From: Chromatiales bacterium (ex Bugula neritina AB1)
GTDB lineage: Bacteria; Pseudomonadota; Gammaproteobacteria; Granulosicoccales; Granulosicoccaceae
Reading direction: 5' to 3'
Length of the DNA stretch: 64,000 nucleotides
Assembly: GCA_001730015.1 (NCBI GenBank)
Contig: MDLA01000103.1
Coordinates: 124,001-188,000 of the forward strand
Positions 18,402-26,316 of this stretch are shown here, piece after piece. The first letter of the stretch is position 1; the number at the start of each line of letters is the position of its first letter. Below the pieces are notes generated by a model that was not told the DNA's origin, searched no databases, and was given only the letters and a program-made list of their open reading frames with translations. The translations under genes and the position numbers were made by a program.

Positions 18402-19328
18402 TCACCGGGGTTTAGCTGTATTGTCGTCCCACGGTGGAACGGGCGTGAATTTGTCAATTAAAAAATCGATAAATGCTCGCACCCTGATGCTGAGGTGACG
18501 ACGATGAGGGTACACCGCAAGTATATTCGAACTGTCATGTGTATGTTCGGTTAAAAGGGGTACCAGTTCTCCGGAATCCAGTGAAGGTTGGGTTACGAAG
18601 GTAGCGAGCCTTGCAATTCCAATGCCTGCTTTTACAGCTTCATGAAGTGCTGATGCACTGTTGGTTCGGAAATTTCCGTCGATGCTGAGCACTTTTATAT
18701 CTGCGCCATCGTGAAACTGCCAATCGTTGAAATGATGGATCGACGAATGCGTCAGGCAGTTGTGATTTAACAGATCATCCGGATGCAATGGTGCGCCGAA
18801 CTTTTCGATATACGACGGTGCTGCGCAAATCACTCGTTTGTTGGTGGCGAGTTTGCGGCTGATCAGTGACTGATCGAGTACTTCTTCGCTAATCAGAATC
18901 GCCAGGTCTATGTGCTCGCTGATCAAATCTACCTGTCGTTCCGTTAGAGAAAGCTCCACGCGTAGTTCGGGGTGCAATGCCATAAACTCCGGCATGATCT
19001 TGCATAGCTGGGTACGTGCGAAGGCCGAGATGGCTGTCACATTGAGGGTGCCGGTCACCCGGCTTTGCAACGCGGTGACTTCCAACTCGGCCTGCTCGAT
19101 ATCCACCAGTATGCTACGGCAACTCTCCAGGAAGATACTGCCTTCATCGGTGAGTCTCAGGCTGCGGGTGGTGCGCTGGAATAATCGAACAGACAGTCGA
19201 TCTTCCAGTCGTGAAATCAACTTGCTGACCGCAGATGGTGTCAGATCAAGTTCACGAGCGGCCGCAGAGAAACTGCCAAGGGTAGCTACCCGCGAGAAAA
19301 CCACCATTTCGTTGTAACGATCTTGCAC
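18402..19328 (-). CDS. LysR-family transcriptional regulator
   Basis: 308-residue LTTR. The N-terminal winged helix reads MVVFSRVATLGSFSAAAREL followed by TPSAVSKLISRLEDRLSVRL, and a periplasmic-binding-like effector domain begins near residue 90. It resembles the subgroup near DsdC/AaeR-type regulators of small dehydrogenases. The usual LysR target would be divergent, but the plus strand next to it holds only a doubtful 59-codon frame (19448-19627), so the regulated gene may have been lost. See the finding on this region. Confidence 0.9.
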   Translation of the reverse strand: MQDRYNEMVVFSRVATLGSFSAAARELDLTPSAVSKLISRLEDRLSVRLFQRTTRSLRLTDEGSIFLESCRSILVDIEQAELEVTALQSRVTGTLNVTAISAFARTQLCKIMPEFMALHPELRVELSLTERQVDLISEHIDLAILISEEVLDQSLISRKLATNKRVICAAPSYIEKFGAPLHPDDLLNHNCLTHSSIHHFNDWQFHDGADIKVLSIDGNFRTNSASALHEAVKAGIGIARLATFVTQPSLDSGELVPLLTEHTHDSSNILAVYPHRRHLSIRVRAFIDFLIDKFTPVPPWDDNTAKPR

Positions 19329-19416
19329 AGGAATTCCGAATGTTGTTTTTGATGTGAATAGTATTCACAGGTATTGTTGGCGTGAATGGATTGTAACCAC
19401 ACGGCAATGTTATAAA

Positions 19417-19430
19417 CTGACAGCCGTCAG
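19417..19430. promoter_or_regulatory. Inverted repeat upstream of the LysR gene
   Basis: CTGAC (19417-19421), AGCC, GTCAG (19426-19430), lying between the LysR gene and the divergent small frame, next to a TATAAA (19411-19416). Position and symmetry suit a regulator site. Binding by this LysR protein is inference. Confidence 0.3.
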
Positions 19431-19447
19431 AGACGAAAGGACCCACA

Positions 19448-19627
19448 ATGATTTCAAAATCTCCCACTACCGCGCCGGTAGCCGGGCAGGGAACCGATCA
19501 ACTGGTGAACTCGACCAGGCGCCATGCCTTGTGTAGAAGATCACCGCTCAGAGTTGCCGGAATTTTTGTCGCTGAGTTTTTTACCGTGTATGCGCACGGC
19601 GCCAAGCGAGCAACATTTCGTGCCTGA
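19448..19627 (+). CDS. Doubtful 59-codon frame divergent from the LysR gene
   Basis: An ATG preceded by AAAGGA opens a 59-codon frame (begins MISKSPTTAPVAGQ, ends GAKRATFRA) in the 506-base region between the LysR gene and the RND pump gene. The composition (many Arg and Ala, few acidic residues) is not distinctive and I recognise no family. It has a suitable ribosome site, and a plus-strand terminator lies 134 bases after it, so something is probably transcribed here. It may be a leader peptide, a remnant of the former LysR target, or no gene at all. Confidence 0.25.
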   Translation: MISKSPTTAPVAGQGTDQLVNSTRRHALCRRSPLRVAGIFVAEFFTVYAHGAKRATFRA

Positions 19628-19760
19628 CACCGCAGTGTAAGTTGTTTTACCGGGCAATTGTGCATGTGCAGTTGTTTCAGGTAGTTGTTTCAGACCAATT
19701 GCTCCAGCTGTTTAGTATTATCAGTAGCTATGCTAGTAAATTAAGATATTCCTCCAGCCT

Positions 19761-19810
19761 CCTGTGGCAGCGTACAGAATACATCTGACTGCCACAGGCT
19801 TTTTAATTTT
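19761..19810 (+). terminator. Rho-independent terminator on the plus strand
   Basis: CCTGTGGCAG (19761-19770) pairs perfectly with CTGCCACAGG (19789-19798) and is followed by CTTTTTAATTTT. The T run is only on the plus strand, so it ends a plus-strand transcript, although no certain plus-strand gene lies just before it. The long 18-base loop is unusual. Confidence 0.65.
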
Positions 19811-19834
19811 CCCATATAAACCTTTAAAGCCACG

Positions 19835-22800
19835 CTAAGCGGGATGCGATGAGGTCCCGGCCAAGGTATGGTGCTCTGTTACCGGATTTCGTTGCAGGAT
19901 TTTGTCTCCTAAAACTAACAGGCACGGGGTGAGCAGCAACGTTAGAATAGTTGCAAATGCTAATCCGCCAGCGATTGCACTGGCCAGTTGCGTCCACCAC
20001 ATGGTTGATGGTGCGCCAAACTCAATAATGCGGCGAAACAGATCAATATTCAGCGACAGTACCATCGGCATGAGTCCGAGAATTGTGGTTATAGCAGTGA
20101 GGAATACCGGCCGAAGTCGCAATAGGCCTGTCCGCAATGCGGCATCGCGAGGAGAATGTCCATCGGTGCGGAATCTGTTATAGGTGTCTATCAGAACAAT
20201 ATTGTTGTTAACGACAATACCTGCCAGAGCGATAATACCCAGGCCGACCATCACAATGCCAAACGGCTGGGCAGTGATGATTAAGCCCAGGAGTACACCT
20301 GAGGTGGAAAAAACAATCGCACTGAGCACCACGATTGTTTGAAATATACTATTGAACTGAACAATCAGGCAAAGTGCCATAAGAAAAATAGCGGCGGCGA
20401 AAGCTTTGACCAAAAACAGCATGGTTTCCATTTGATCTTCGTTTTCACCAGTAAAATTTATGGTGATGTCCGGATCGACAGGGCCGTCGCTCAGGGCTTC
20501 CTGTAAGGCCTTAAGTTGATCCGTGGGTAGCCGGCCTTCTGCTACGTCTGATTGCACCGTTATTACGCGGCGTGTATTAACGCGGTTGACTGTGCCGGTT
20601 TTAGCCGCAGGCTCCAGCGTTACAAAGTTGGTAATGGGGATCATGCCGCTGGCGGTTGGCACCCGTAGTTGATCGAGCTGTTGCAGTTTGCGTTCACCAA
20701 GCGGGAAGCGCACGCGAATATCCAGCTCTTCATCTGAATCATCAGGGCGATACCCGGCAACCCGTATACCGTTGGTCACCATTTGCACCGCGTTGCCAAG
20801 CAGAGCAACATCGGCACCGTAGCGAGCGGCCTGTTCGCGATCGACTTTTAAACGCCATTCTATACCGGGTAGCGGCAGGTTGTTTTCGCTATCCACGAAG
20901 CCTCCTACTTCTTTCATAACCTGTTGCACATAGGCTGTGGCGGCCGGTAGCTTTTCAGATTTGCTGGAGCTGATCTCAATGTTGATCGGTTTTCCGGAGG
21001 CAGGGCCGTCTTCCTGCTCGCGAAATTCTATAACGACACCGGGTATATCATCGGTTAGTGTGCGCATCTCCTCCATAATGACCCGTGCCTTGCGGCGCGT
21101 ATTCCACTCTATGAATTCAAGCTGAATCACACCTATTACATCGGCAGACAGGCCCGGTTCGCCGGTCACGCCGCCCATTGATTTAGCGTATACAGATTTT
21201 ATTTCCTGCATTGGCAGCAGTCGCTCTTCCACGCTGCGAACAATGCGGTCTTTTTCGACCATTGATAAATCGCCGCGCGCGTGAATCTGAACCTGTGCAA
21301 TTTCGGGTTCCGTATTCGGGAAAAACACCACGCCATTGCCTAGAAATGCATAGAGAACATAGGAACCGATCAATATTGAAATTGCAGCGATAAGTGTCAA
21401 TGCGGGGACGCGCAACAGGGTGGAAAGAATGTGGCCATAAGTGCGGGTTAACGGGCTTAGTTTCTTTTGCGTTGTGTCTTGTGTACGCAGTCTGGTTTTG
21501 CTGCCACCAAAACTTCCGCCGAGTACTGGAATGAAAATCAAAGCCATACTGAGTGAAGCGAGCAGGCAGATGATCACTGTCATTGGCAGGAATTTCATGA
21601 ATTGACCGACCATTCCAGGCCAGAATACTACCGGAAAAAATACCGCAAGAGTTGTAGCGGTCGAAGCTGCTATAGGCCACGACATGCGCTGTGCGGCAGC
21701 TTTGTAAGCTTGTCGTCGGGTCATGCCGTCATTCAGGTTTCGATCGGCTAGTTCAATAACCACAATAGCGCCATCGACCAGCATACCGACAACCAGTATC
21801 AGGCTGAATAATACCACTACATTCAGGGTGAACCCGATACTGTTTAAAACCAGGATGCCTGCTAAAAATGAACCCGGAATAGCTAGTCCTACCAGTAGCG
21901 CCGAGCGCACGCCGAGTGCCGCGATGATGACGATCATAACCAGTATGACACCCGACAGTATATTATTTTGCAGATCACTGAGCATAGTGCGGATCTGTTT
22001 TGATTTATCCTGGTGGAAACCGACTTTTATAGAATCGGGCCAGAAAGCTTGCTGCTCGGTGACCAGGTCGCGGATCGCCTGGTTGGTTTCAATAATGTTA
22101 GCGCCGATACGTTTAGAAACTTCCAGTCCCAGCGCTGGCTGACCGTCCACTCGGGCAAATCCTTGCGGGTCTTTAAATGTGCGGCTCACAGAGGCGACGT
22201 CTGCAAAGGTGATTACCGTATCATCGGTTACTTTGACTGGCATCGTCAGGATATCCTGAATATCTTCAACAACACCTGGAACCTTCAGCACCATACGTCC
22301 GGCGCCGGTATCGATTGCGCCGGCGGCAACAAGTAAATTATTGTTGCTGATCAGTCCGAAGAGCTCATCGTAGCGTACCTGATAAGTTTCCATCACTGCC
22401 GGGTCGACAACGATCTCCAGCACCTCCTCACGCTCGCCTCCAATATTGACCTCGAGCACGCCGGCCTGTGCTTCGATTTTTTCTTTTAGATTGCGCGCTA
22501 TCTGCAGCAGACTGCGCTCTGGTACGGGGCCGGAAAGAGAAACCGTTAGCACCGGAAAAAGCGCTACATTGATTTCCTGTACGACTGGATCATCGGTATC
22601 GCCCGGCAGCTTTGATTTCGCTATATCGACTTTCTCACGCACATCTGCAAGTGCGACACCTGGATCGAAGCCAGCATCGAATTCCAGCATGACAGAGCCA
22701 TGCCCTTCAGAGGCGGTACTGGTAATTTCCTTAACGCCGGGGATACTCTGCAGCTCGGTTTCCATCGGGCGTATCAGCAGGCGTTCACTGTCTTCCGGTG

Positions 22801-22966
22801 AAATGCCTTCATGACTCATTGACACATAGATGATCGGAATCGCAACGTCAGGTTCCGCTTCCTTGGGAATAGATAAATACGAAAGTACGCCGCTGAAAAG
22901 GAAAAAAATCAATATAAGCAGAACTGCTCGATTGCGCCCGAATGCCGCCTCTATTATTGCGTTCAT
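19835..22966 (-). CDS. RND efflux pump inner-membrane transporter (AcrB/MexB superfamily)
   Basis: Proton-driven RND transporter that exports substrates through an outer-membrane channel with the adaptor encoded just upstream. 1043 residues, the usual size, with a first membrane helix at about 12-32, two large periplasmic loops and two blocks of membrane helices. FFPNTEPEIAQVQIHARGDL marks the start of the second periplasmic loop. In the TM4 relay, where AcrB has two adjacent aspartates, this protein reads GMLVDGAIVVIE, so only one Asp is present. It starts one base after the adaptor stop. No outer-membrane factor is adjacent, so a shared TolC is expected. Substrate unknown. Confidence 0.9.
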   Translation of the reverse strand: MNAIIEAAFGRNRAVLLILIFFLFSGVLSYLSIPKEAEPDVAIPIIYVSMSHEGISPEDSERLLIRPMETELQSIPGVKEITSTASEGHGSVMLEFDAGFDPGVALADVREKVDIAKSKLPGDTDDPVVQEINVALFPVLTVSLSGPVPERSLLQIARNLKEKIEAQAGVLEVNIGGEREEVLEIVVDPAVMETYQVRYDELFGLISNNNLLVAAGAIDTGAGRMVLKVPGVVEDIQDILTMPVKVTDDTVITFADVASVSRTFKDPQGFARVDGQPALGLEVSKRIGANIIETNQAIRDLVTEQQAFWPDSIKVGFHQDKSKQIRTMLSDLQNNILSGVILVMIVIIAALGVRSALLVGLAIPGSFLAGILVLNSIGFTLNVVVLFSLILVVGMLVDGAIVVIELADRNLNDGMTRRQAYKAAAQRMSWPIAASTATTLAVFFPVVFWPGMVGQFMKFLPMTVIICLLASLSMALIFIPVLGGSFGGSKTRLRTQDTTQKKLSPLTRTYGHILSTLLRVPALTLIAAISILIGSYVLYAFLGNGVVFFPNTEPEIAQVQIHARGDLSMVEKDRIVRSVEERLLPMQEIKSVYAKSMGGVTGEPGLSADVIGVIQLEFIEWNTRRKARVIMEEMRTLTDDIPGVVIEFREQEDGPASGKPINIEISSSKSEKLPAATAYVQQVMKEVGGFVDSENNLPLPGIEWRLKVDREQAARYGADVALLGNAVQMVTNGIRVAGYRPDDSDEELDIRVRFPLGERKLQQLDQLRVPTASGMIPITNFVTLEPAAKTGTVNRVNTRRVITVQSDVAEGRLPTDQLKALQEALSDGPVDPDITINFTGENEDQMETMLFLVKAFAAAIFLMALCLIVQFNSIFQTIVVLSAIVFSTSGVLLGLIITAQPFGIVMVGLGIIALAGIVVNNNIVLIDTYNRFRTDGHSPRDAALRTGLLRLRPVFLTAITTILGLMPMVLSLNIDLFRRIIEFGAPSTMWWTQLASAIAGGLAFATILTLLLTPCLLVLGDKILQRNPVTEHHTLAGTSSHPA

Positions 22967-22967
22967 A

Positions 22968-24044
22968 CTAGTGCACTTTATTCATGGATTCTTCGACGGC
23001 CTGCACTTTTTCCCCGGCGCTGACAAATCCCTGACCCAGAGTGATCACCGTGATATCGTCCGGTATGCCGGTCACCCATGCACCCCGGCTTTGGGTTTTA
23101 ACTACTTCAACAGTATGGAAAACCACTTCGCTATTTTCATTGACGGCCTTGATTCCCAGAGTGCCATCTTCGTCGAGCGCTAGAATCGCGGGTGACACCA
23201 GATGGGCCTGCAGGGTTTCAACGGGAATTCGGATTTCTGCACTGACACCGGTCAGGGCCTGCCCGGGTGGATCAGTGATGAGTACCTCTATGCGAAAACT
23301 ACGTGATGCAGGGTCTGCCATGGAAGCTATGTAGTGTACGTCACCGGTTAATATTTCTCCGGTAATCAACTCAACTGAGGATTCCGTTCCGATTCGAACA
23401 TCCGTGATATTCTGTTGCGGTACGTTACCGGTTATGAGTAACTGGCTGTTGTCGACCAGAGTGGCGATTTGCGTACCACGGTCTACAAAGTCACCTGTTT
23501 CAATGTCGATATCCTCGATTATCCCGTCGATTGAAGCGATCAGCTTTGTGTAGGAAATTTCAAGCTCTGCAGCTTTTAGCTGGGCGCGCGACGCTTCAAG
23601 TTTTGCTGCCGAAGATTCCAGATTGTATTTTGATTGCAGCCCCTGTTTCTGGAGCTTCCTCGCTGCTTCGTATTCGTTGGTGGCTTGTACCGTGCTTGCT
23701 CTGGCGACAGCGAGCAATGCCTCTCGGTTATCTATAGATAGCCTGGCGATTACATCTCCCTGTTTAACCCGCTGACCTTTACGGACGTTGAGCGCTTCCA
23801 CACGACCGTCTGTTTCCGCTTTCAAGTGCATTATCTTAAGTGGTTCAGCCTGCCCCTGCACGATCACTTCGCGCGTTATGAACTGCGAAGACTGGCGACG
23901 CGTCTGAACCTTCATTGCGGTGATTTCGCGCGCTACTGTCGGTGTGGTTTTCTCGGGGGGCTTTCCGGAGCCGGGCTGACCGCTCAGCATCCACAAAAAA
24001 AGAGTGATGACCGCGCCAAGCGCTATTAACATCGATTTATTCAT
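22968..24044 (-). CDS. RND efflux periplasmic adaptor (membrane fusion protein)
   Basis: HlyD/AcrA-type adaptor linking the RND transporter to the outer-membrane channel. An N-terminal membrane anchor (about 5-19, ALGAVITLFLWMLSG) is followed by a lipoyl half (LKAETDGRVEALNVRKGQRV), an alpha-helical hairpin rich in Ala/Lys/Glu, the second lipoyl half (IDGIIEDIDIETGDFVDRGT) and beta-barrel domains. 358 residues. First gene of the two-gene minus-strand operon. Confidence 0.9.
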   Translation of the reverse strand: MNKSMLIALGAVITLFLWMLSGQPGSGKPPEKTTPTVAREITAMKVQTRRQSSQFITREVIVQGQAEPLKIMHLKAETDGRVEALNVRKGQRVKQGDVIARLSIDNREALLAVARASTVQATNEYEAARKLQKQGLQSKYNLESSAAKLEASRAQLKAAELEISYTKLIASIDGIIEDIDIETGDFVDRGTQIATLVDNSQLLITGNVPQQNITDVRIGTESSVELITGEILTGDVHYIASMADPASRSFRIEVLITDPPGQALTGVSAEIRIPVETLQAHLVSPAILALDEDGTLGIKAVNENSEVVFHTVEVVKTQSRGAWVTGIPDDITVITLGQGFVSAGEKVQAVEESMNKVH

Positions 24045-24555
24045 TGTTGCTTATCCATAACCGTGACTGCATAGGGAGCCAGGTGGCTACTGGCATTACG
24101 TTGTATCTGCACGGCAGTGGTGGGTTGCATTAACACCTGAAAACATCATTAGCGGTAGTTGTCGCGTCTCGGCAGTGTTGACAAACCGGTAATGCCCTCG
24201 TGTTTTTGCTTATCAGTATTGAAATGAAGCTGGATGTCAGGATCCGGTTAGTCGCGGTTATAATTTGATCACCGGTCGCAGTTAGTGCCCGTCCATAAAC
24301 CGGGGTGTAGCGAGGGTCACTCAGGTGCATGAGATTTCATCTATCACATTAGGGCGTTTAGTCATTCTAAATAACTACATGTAATCGGTGAAAGATCGCG
24401 TGACCTGAGGGATCCGCAGTAGCGCTGGTTTATGGATGGACACTAGTTATTAAGATAGTGTGGTTAACGGAACATGCAAGGGGGTTGCGTTCGTTTTAAC
24501 ACTGGTCATCTATTGCGTCCAATGCATCTAACAGAGGTTTAAATTTGGGGCTCAC
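24045..24555. other. 511-base intergenic region between pump and lipoprotein hydrolase
   Basis: No convincing gene on either strand. It must carry the promoter of the pump operon (minus) and of the hydrolase (plus). A short palindrome, TTTAG-tcatt-CTAAA (24357-24371), could be a regulator site. A TTGACA at 24178-24183 has no good -10 partner at 16-18 bases. Nothing else stands out. Confidence 0.4.
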
Positions 24556-25413
24556 CTGATTAACTACCTAGCCAGATTTTTATCCCACACGGCGCTGGTT
24601 ATACTGCTGATGGCAGCCGTATCGTCCTGTGTTATTCCAGCTCACATCCAGGTGGACGGCAAAGCCAGGCGCCTTGGCTTTGAACGGGCTGAAGTAGGTG
24701 GAAATTTGTTCCGGCATGTTGTTTATAAAACACCGATGTCCAATCGGGATGCGCCGCTGCACGTCTATATCGAGGGCGACGGGATTTCATGGCGGTCGCG
24801 ATATGTTATCTCAAATGATCCGACTCCCCGTGACCCTCTGATGCTTCAAATGATGGCGCTGGATAGCAGCGATTCCCTGTATGTGGGGCGTCCGTGCTAT
24901 TTTGGCTATGCTCGTGACACAAATTGCCATTCAGATTACTGGACCTATGCCCGTTATTCTGACGAAGTGGTCAGCAGCATGGAGCGGGTTATCGCAAGTC
25001 AGGCCGATGGATATTCCTCGCTGGTCTTGATTGGCCACAGCGGCGGTGCGGCGTTGGCTCTGCTGCTCGCCGAGCGCCTGCGGAACGTGACGGCTGTGGT
25101 CACTGTGGCCGGTAACCTTGATGTCGCTGCATGGACCAGCCACCATCGTTATACCCCGCTATATCAATCGATCGACCCGGCATTGCAGCCCCCGTTGGCG
25201 GCGCATATCAGGCAGTTGCATTTGCTCGGGGGGCAGGATGAAGTGATTCCACCCAGGCTTGTAGGGGCCTGGCTATCGAAGCAGGTTTCTGCAGAGGTGT
25301 GGCGATTTGATCAATACACCCATTCCTGTTGCTGGGTAGATGAATGGCCTCAGGTGTTGCAGTGGATTGATTCGGCAGAAATCGAAAATCGGCAGAGAAT
25401 CAGGATGATCTGA
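24556..25413 (+). CDS. Lipoprotein alpha/beta hydrolase with a non-canonical start codon
   Basis: Predicted outer- or inner-membrane lipoprotein with an alpha/beta-hydrolase fold. It contains the nucleophile elbow LIGHSGGAAL, a preceding YIEGDGISW region, DPTPRDPL and a late His in QYTHSCCWVDEW. The first ATG (24610) would give MAAVSSC, too short for a signal peptide. The same frame is open back to 24532 and reads LINYLARFLSHTALVILLMA followed by AVSSC, a textbook lipoprotein signal. There is no ATG, GTG or TTG in that stretch; CTG at 24556 is placed five bases after GGGG (24547-24550), and ATT at 24559 is the alternative. Family is likely; substrate unknown. Confidence 0.65.
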   Translation: MINYLARFLSHTALVILLMAAVSSCVIPAHIQVDGKARRLGFERAEVGGNLFRHVVYKTPMSNRDAPLHVYIEGDGISWRSRYVISNDPTPRDPLMLQMMALDSSDSLYVGRPCYFGYARDTNCHSDYWTYARYSDEVVSSMERVIASQADGYSSLVLIGHSGGAALALLLAERLRNVTAVVTVAGNLDVAAWTSHHRYTPLYQSIDPALQPPLAAHIRQLHLLGGQDEVIPPRLVGAWLSKQVSAEVWRFDQYTHSCCWVDEWPQVLQWIDSAEIENRQRIRMI

Positions 25414-25466
25414 CTCAACTCAGGCAGATTCGTAAATCAGATTCTGCTGAGTTAATAGTGGCCACG

Positions 25467-26207
25467 CTAATCCAGACCCGCATCGATCAGCAGTTTAGGG
25501 TAATTGCTGAAGACGCCATCGACACCTTGTGCAAACAGCACTTGTGCATCTTCTATCGTGTTGACGGTATAACAATAAACTCCCAGTCCCGCACGGTGAA
25601 ACTCATCGATAGTCGATTTTTCCAGTAGAGTGTTGTCCTGCAGGTGTAGATTGATCGCGCTGACTTCTTCAGTCAGTTGTTGCCAGTCGGGTGGGGCTAC
25701 CAGGAAGAGAGAGGCTCGTGGTATGAATTCGATTTTCTCTGCGGCGCGAAGCAAAGCAGCATGGCTGAAACTTGAAATCACCATGTTGGGCAATGTGTGT
25801 CGACGGTGCAGTACCGCAGCGATCTGGTCAGTAGTGGGAATCTCCCAGCCGCTGCATGGCTTGATCTCGAGGTTGATCCCAAGATTCAGCGACTCACACA
25901 GGTTAAGGCAGTCATCGAGTGTGGCAATGCGCTCTCCGCGGTAGCGTTTGCTGAACCAGCTTCCGGTGTCCAGTTGCGCAAGTTCTGCCATACTCAGTTC
26001 AATTACCAGGCCTTGGCCATCGGTGCATCGATCAAGGTCGTCATCATGATGCAGTACAGGAATACCATCACTCGAAACATTTACATCGACTTCGATCCAC
26101 TCGGCACCTTCGGCTGCAGCAAGTTCGATCGCGGCAATGGTGTTCTCGGGTGCATTGCCACTAGCGCCTCGGTGAGCAGTAATTCGTGGCATAGACTTCT
26201 GCTTCAT
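25467..26207 (-). CDS. Glycerophosphodiester phosphodiesterase
   Basis: Cytoplasmic GDPD (UgpQ-like) that hydrolyses glycerophosphodiesters to glycerol-3-phosphate and an alcohol. It has the catalytic ITAHRGASGNAPENT, WIEVDVNVSSDGIPVLHHDD and the metal-binding NLEIKP, plus GVYCYTVNT and GVDGVFSNYP at the C-terminus. 246 residues from the ATG at 26207. A GTG at 26258 would add 17 residues but falls inside a perfect palindrome, so the ATG is preferred. Divergent from the MocR-type regulator. Confidence 0.9.
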   Translation of the reverse strand: MKQKSMPRITAHRGASGNAPENTIAAIELAAAEGAEWIEVDVNVSSDGIPVLHHDDDLDRCTDGQGLVIELSMAELAQLDTGSWFSKRYRGERIATLDDCLNLCESLNLGINLEIKPCSGWEIPTTDQIAAVLHRRHTLPNMVISSFSHAALLRAAEKIEFIPRASLFLVAPPDWQQLTEEVSAINLHLQDNTLLEKSTIDEFHRAGLGVYCYTVNTIEDAQVLFAQGVDGVFSNYPKLLIDAGLD

Positions 26208-26240
26208 TGTTCCGGAACCCCTTAGAAGTTGAGTCGGTAA

Positions 26241-26258
26241 GTGTCGCGGATGCGACAC
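26241..26258. promoter_or_regulatory. Palindrome between GDPD and MocR genes (possible operator)
   Basis: GTGTCGC (26241-26247), GGAT, GCGACAC (26252-26258): a perfect 7+7 inverted repeat, followed by a further half copy (cgacac). It lies 59 bases before the MocR gene and 34 bases before the GDPD start. MocR/GntR proteins often control their own divergent promoter region, so an autoregulatory operator is plausible. Confidence 0.4.
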
Positions 26259-26316
26259 GACACTGATATGCTAGCGGATTTGAAATTATACGTCCCATTA
26301 GCAGGAGACAACAAAT

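Noticed and set aside
24178-24206. Sigma-70 promoter at TTGACA
   Set aside because: No acceptable -10 lies 16-18 bases downstream.
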